Assembly: GCA_017623685.1 (NCBI GenBank)
Contig: JAGAOP010000060.1
Span: 1 to 64,000, forward strand
Origin: Spirochaetaceae bacterium
Lineage (GTDB): Bacteria; Spirochaetota; Spirochaetia; Treponematales; Treponemataceae
Length of the DNA stretch: 64,000 bases
Direction of reading: 5' to 3'
The notes below the pieces were generated by a model that did not search any database, was not told the DNA's origin, and was given only the letters and a program-made list of their open reading frames with translations. A program made the translations under genes and the position numbers. The stretch's first letter is position 1; every line of letters begins with the position of its first letter. Shown in pieces: positions 63,086 to 64,000 of this stretch.

Positions 63086-64000
63086 TGTATTCTCCTGATT
63101 TTACAAAATAAACTTTTGTATTTGAAGTTTTATATCTATCATAAGGTTCACCAGGTAAAAAAGTACAAAAAAGTTGATCATATTCTGGTAATAAACTTGT
63201 TACTCTTTCTCTTTTGTTGGGATCTAATTCCAACATAACATCATCCATAAGTAAAACTGGTTTCATTCCTGTAATTTCTGTATAATAAGTTGCTTGAGCA
63301 GATCTTAATAATATTGAAATTAGTCTTCTTTGACCTGTAGAAGCTGTTGGAACAAATGTTTTTCCGTGCCGAATAAATTTTATTCTATCACGATGTGGAC
63401 CTGTCATAGTTGTTTCCATCATACAGTCAATTTCTCTTTTTGAATTTAATATATCTATTATTTCATTAGAATTTGGTGTTTGATTTGAAGTTTCTTTCCA
63501 TGAAGGTTCATAATTTATATAAACACCATCTATTCCACAAATTTCTTCGTACAATTTTGTAAATATTGTATTAAATTTAAAAATCATTTTTTTTCTTTTA
63601 TCTTGAACATATAATCCTTTTTGAACTAATTGTACATCATAAATATCCAACATTTCATATTTTTTATTTTTAAGTACAATATTTCTATTTTTAAGGATTT
63701 TTTTATAATTTCTTAATTCATTTATATATAAAGCATCGTACATCGATAAAGACTGGTCTATAAAAAAGCGGCGACGTTCTGGTTCCCCAACCGCAAAATC
63801 TAAATCATCATGACAAAATAAAACACAAGGTATTATATTTATTAATTCTTTTCTATCAGTTATTTTTTTTGCATTTTTTTGAATTCTTTTTTTACCATTT
63901 TCAAAGACTGAATTAATACTTGTTACGTCACCTTTTTCGTTTTTAAATAAAACTCGAACGCTAAATGCATTATTTCCAAACTTTATAATTTCTTGTTCAG
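63078..64000 (-). CDS. recF: DNA replication and repair protein RecF (C-terminal part, continues past window)
   Basis: The frame stays open to the right edge, so about 307 residues are visible and the N-terminal P-loop lies outside. Landmarks: VGEPERRRFFIDQSL, YINELRNYKKILKNRN, GPHRDRIKF, STGQRRLISILLRSAQ (ABC signature-like), and LLMDDVMLELDPNKR (Walker B). RecF helps RecR/RecO load RecA at gaps; note that recR in this window carries a stop. Confidence 0.95.
   Translation of the reverse strand, partial: EQEIIKFGNNAFSVRVLFKNEKGDVTSINSVFENGKKRIQKNAKKITDRKELINIIPCVLFCHDDLDFAVGEPERRRFFIDQSLSMYDALYINELRNYKKILKNRNIVLKNKKYEMLDIYDVQLVQKGLYVQDKRKKMIFKFNTIFTKLYEEICGIDGVYINYEPSWKETSNQTPNSNEIIDILNSKREIDCMMETTMTGPHRDRIKFIRHGKTFVPTASTGQRRLISILLRSAQATYYTEITGMKPVLLMDDVMLELDPNKRERVTSLLPEYDQLFCTFLPGEPYDRYKTSNTKVYFVKSGEYNA

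Noticed and set aside
1-64000. CRISPR array, insertion sequence or prophage
   Set aside because: No regular direct repeats, transposase, integrase or structural phage genes were seen. The gtr set alone does not show a prophage.

Overview
The window is AT-rich DNA with tightly packed genes and looks like a treponeme-type spirochaete chromosome. Supporting signs are a class I (archaeal-type) lysyl-tRNA synthetase, tandem ABC-type binding lipoproteins, an ABC system of the BMP family resembling the treponemal riboflavin transporter RfuABCD, a treponeme-like chemoreceptor, and housekeeping genes in spirochaete-like arrangements. The genus is an inference; no rRNA is present to confirm it. There are no insertion sequences, CRISPR arrays or integrases.

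Region by region: 1-13 kb holds housekeeping genes (NhaC-like end, GerMN protein, proS, dnaX-ybaB-recR, an acyltransferase, a PerM-type transporter, radA). recR carries an in-frame stop. 13.4-29.2 kb is a minus-strand surface-glycan region. Its distal operon (19.3 to 13.4 kb) encodes three proteins: a YidC-like domain fused to an LTA-synthase/OpgB-like transferase, a cytidylyltransferase fused to a PLP aminotransferase, and a TagB/TagF-like CDP-glycerol glycerophosphotransferase. Upstream lie a GtrB-GtrII-GtrA serotype-conversion-like set, UDP-glucose dehydrogenase next to a GumK-like glycosyltransferase, and four further glycosyltransferases, one of which seems to start at CTG. 29.3-38.2 kb holds lysS, an HD-GYP protein, an ABC_sub_bind-type transporter with two tandem binding proteins and mtnN, and a barnase/barstar pair. 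38.4-53 kb holds malQ, a MarR regulator divergent from a membrane protein, the BMP-type ABC operon, a chemoreceptor, a PurF-like protein lacking its nucleophilic cysteine, transporters, and a Gx/EcfT-like pair. 53-64 kb holds metH, ftsH, ychJ-rlmB, a hemolysin III homologue, pfkA, tRNA-Ala(GGC), a DciA-like gene and the 3' part of recF.

Two genome-scale habits stand out. First, at least ten genes have a sigma70-like -10 hexamer ending exactly 6 nt before the ATG, in most cases with a recognisable -35 box 17-18 bp upstream, and no Shine-Dalgarno, which predicts leaderless mRNAs. Other genes have ordinary AGGAG-type sites. Second, operons are tightly coupled by ATGA, GTGA and even CTGA overlaps.

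The best candidate for an undescribed system is the three-gene operon at 13406-19346. Its parts suggest synthesis of a CDP-activated amino-alcohol or similar group, polyol-phosphate transfer, and membrane-side transfer by an unusual YidC-transferase fusion, i.e. a teichoic-acid-like or phospho-decorated glycopolymer in a bacterium not expected to make classical teichoic acid.
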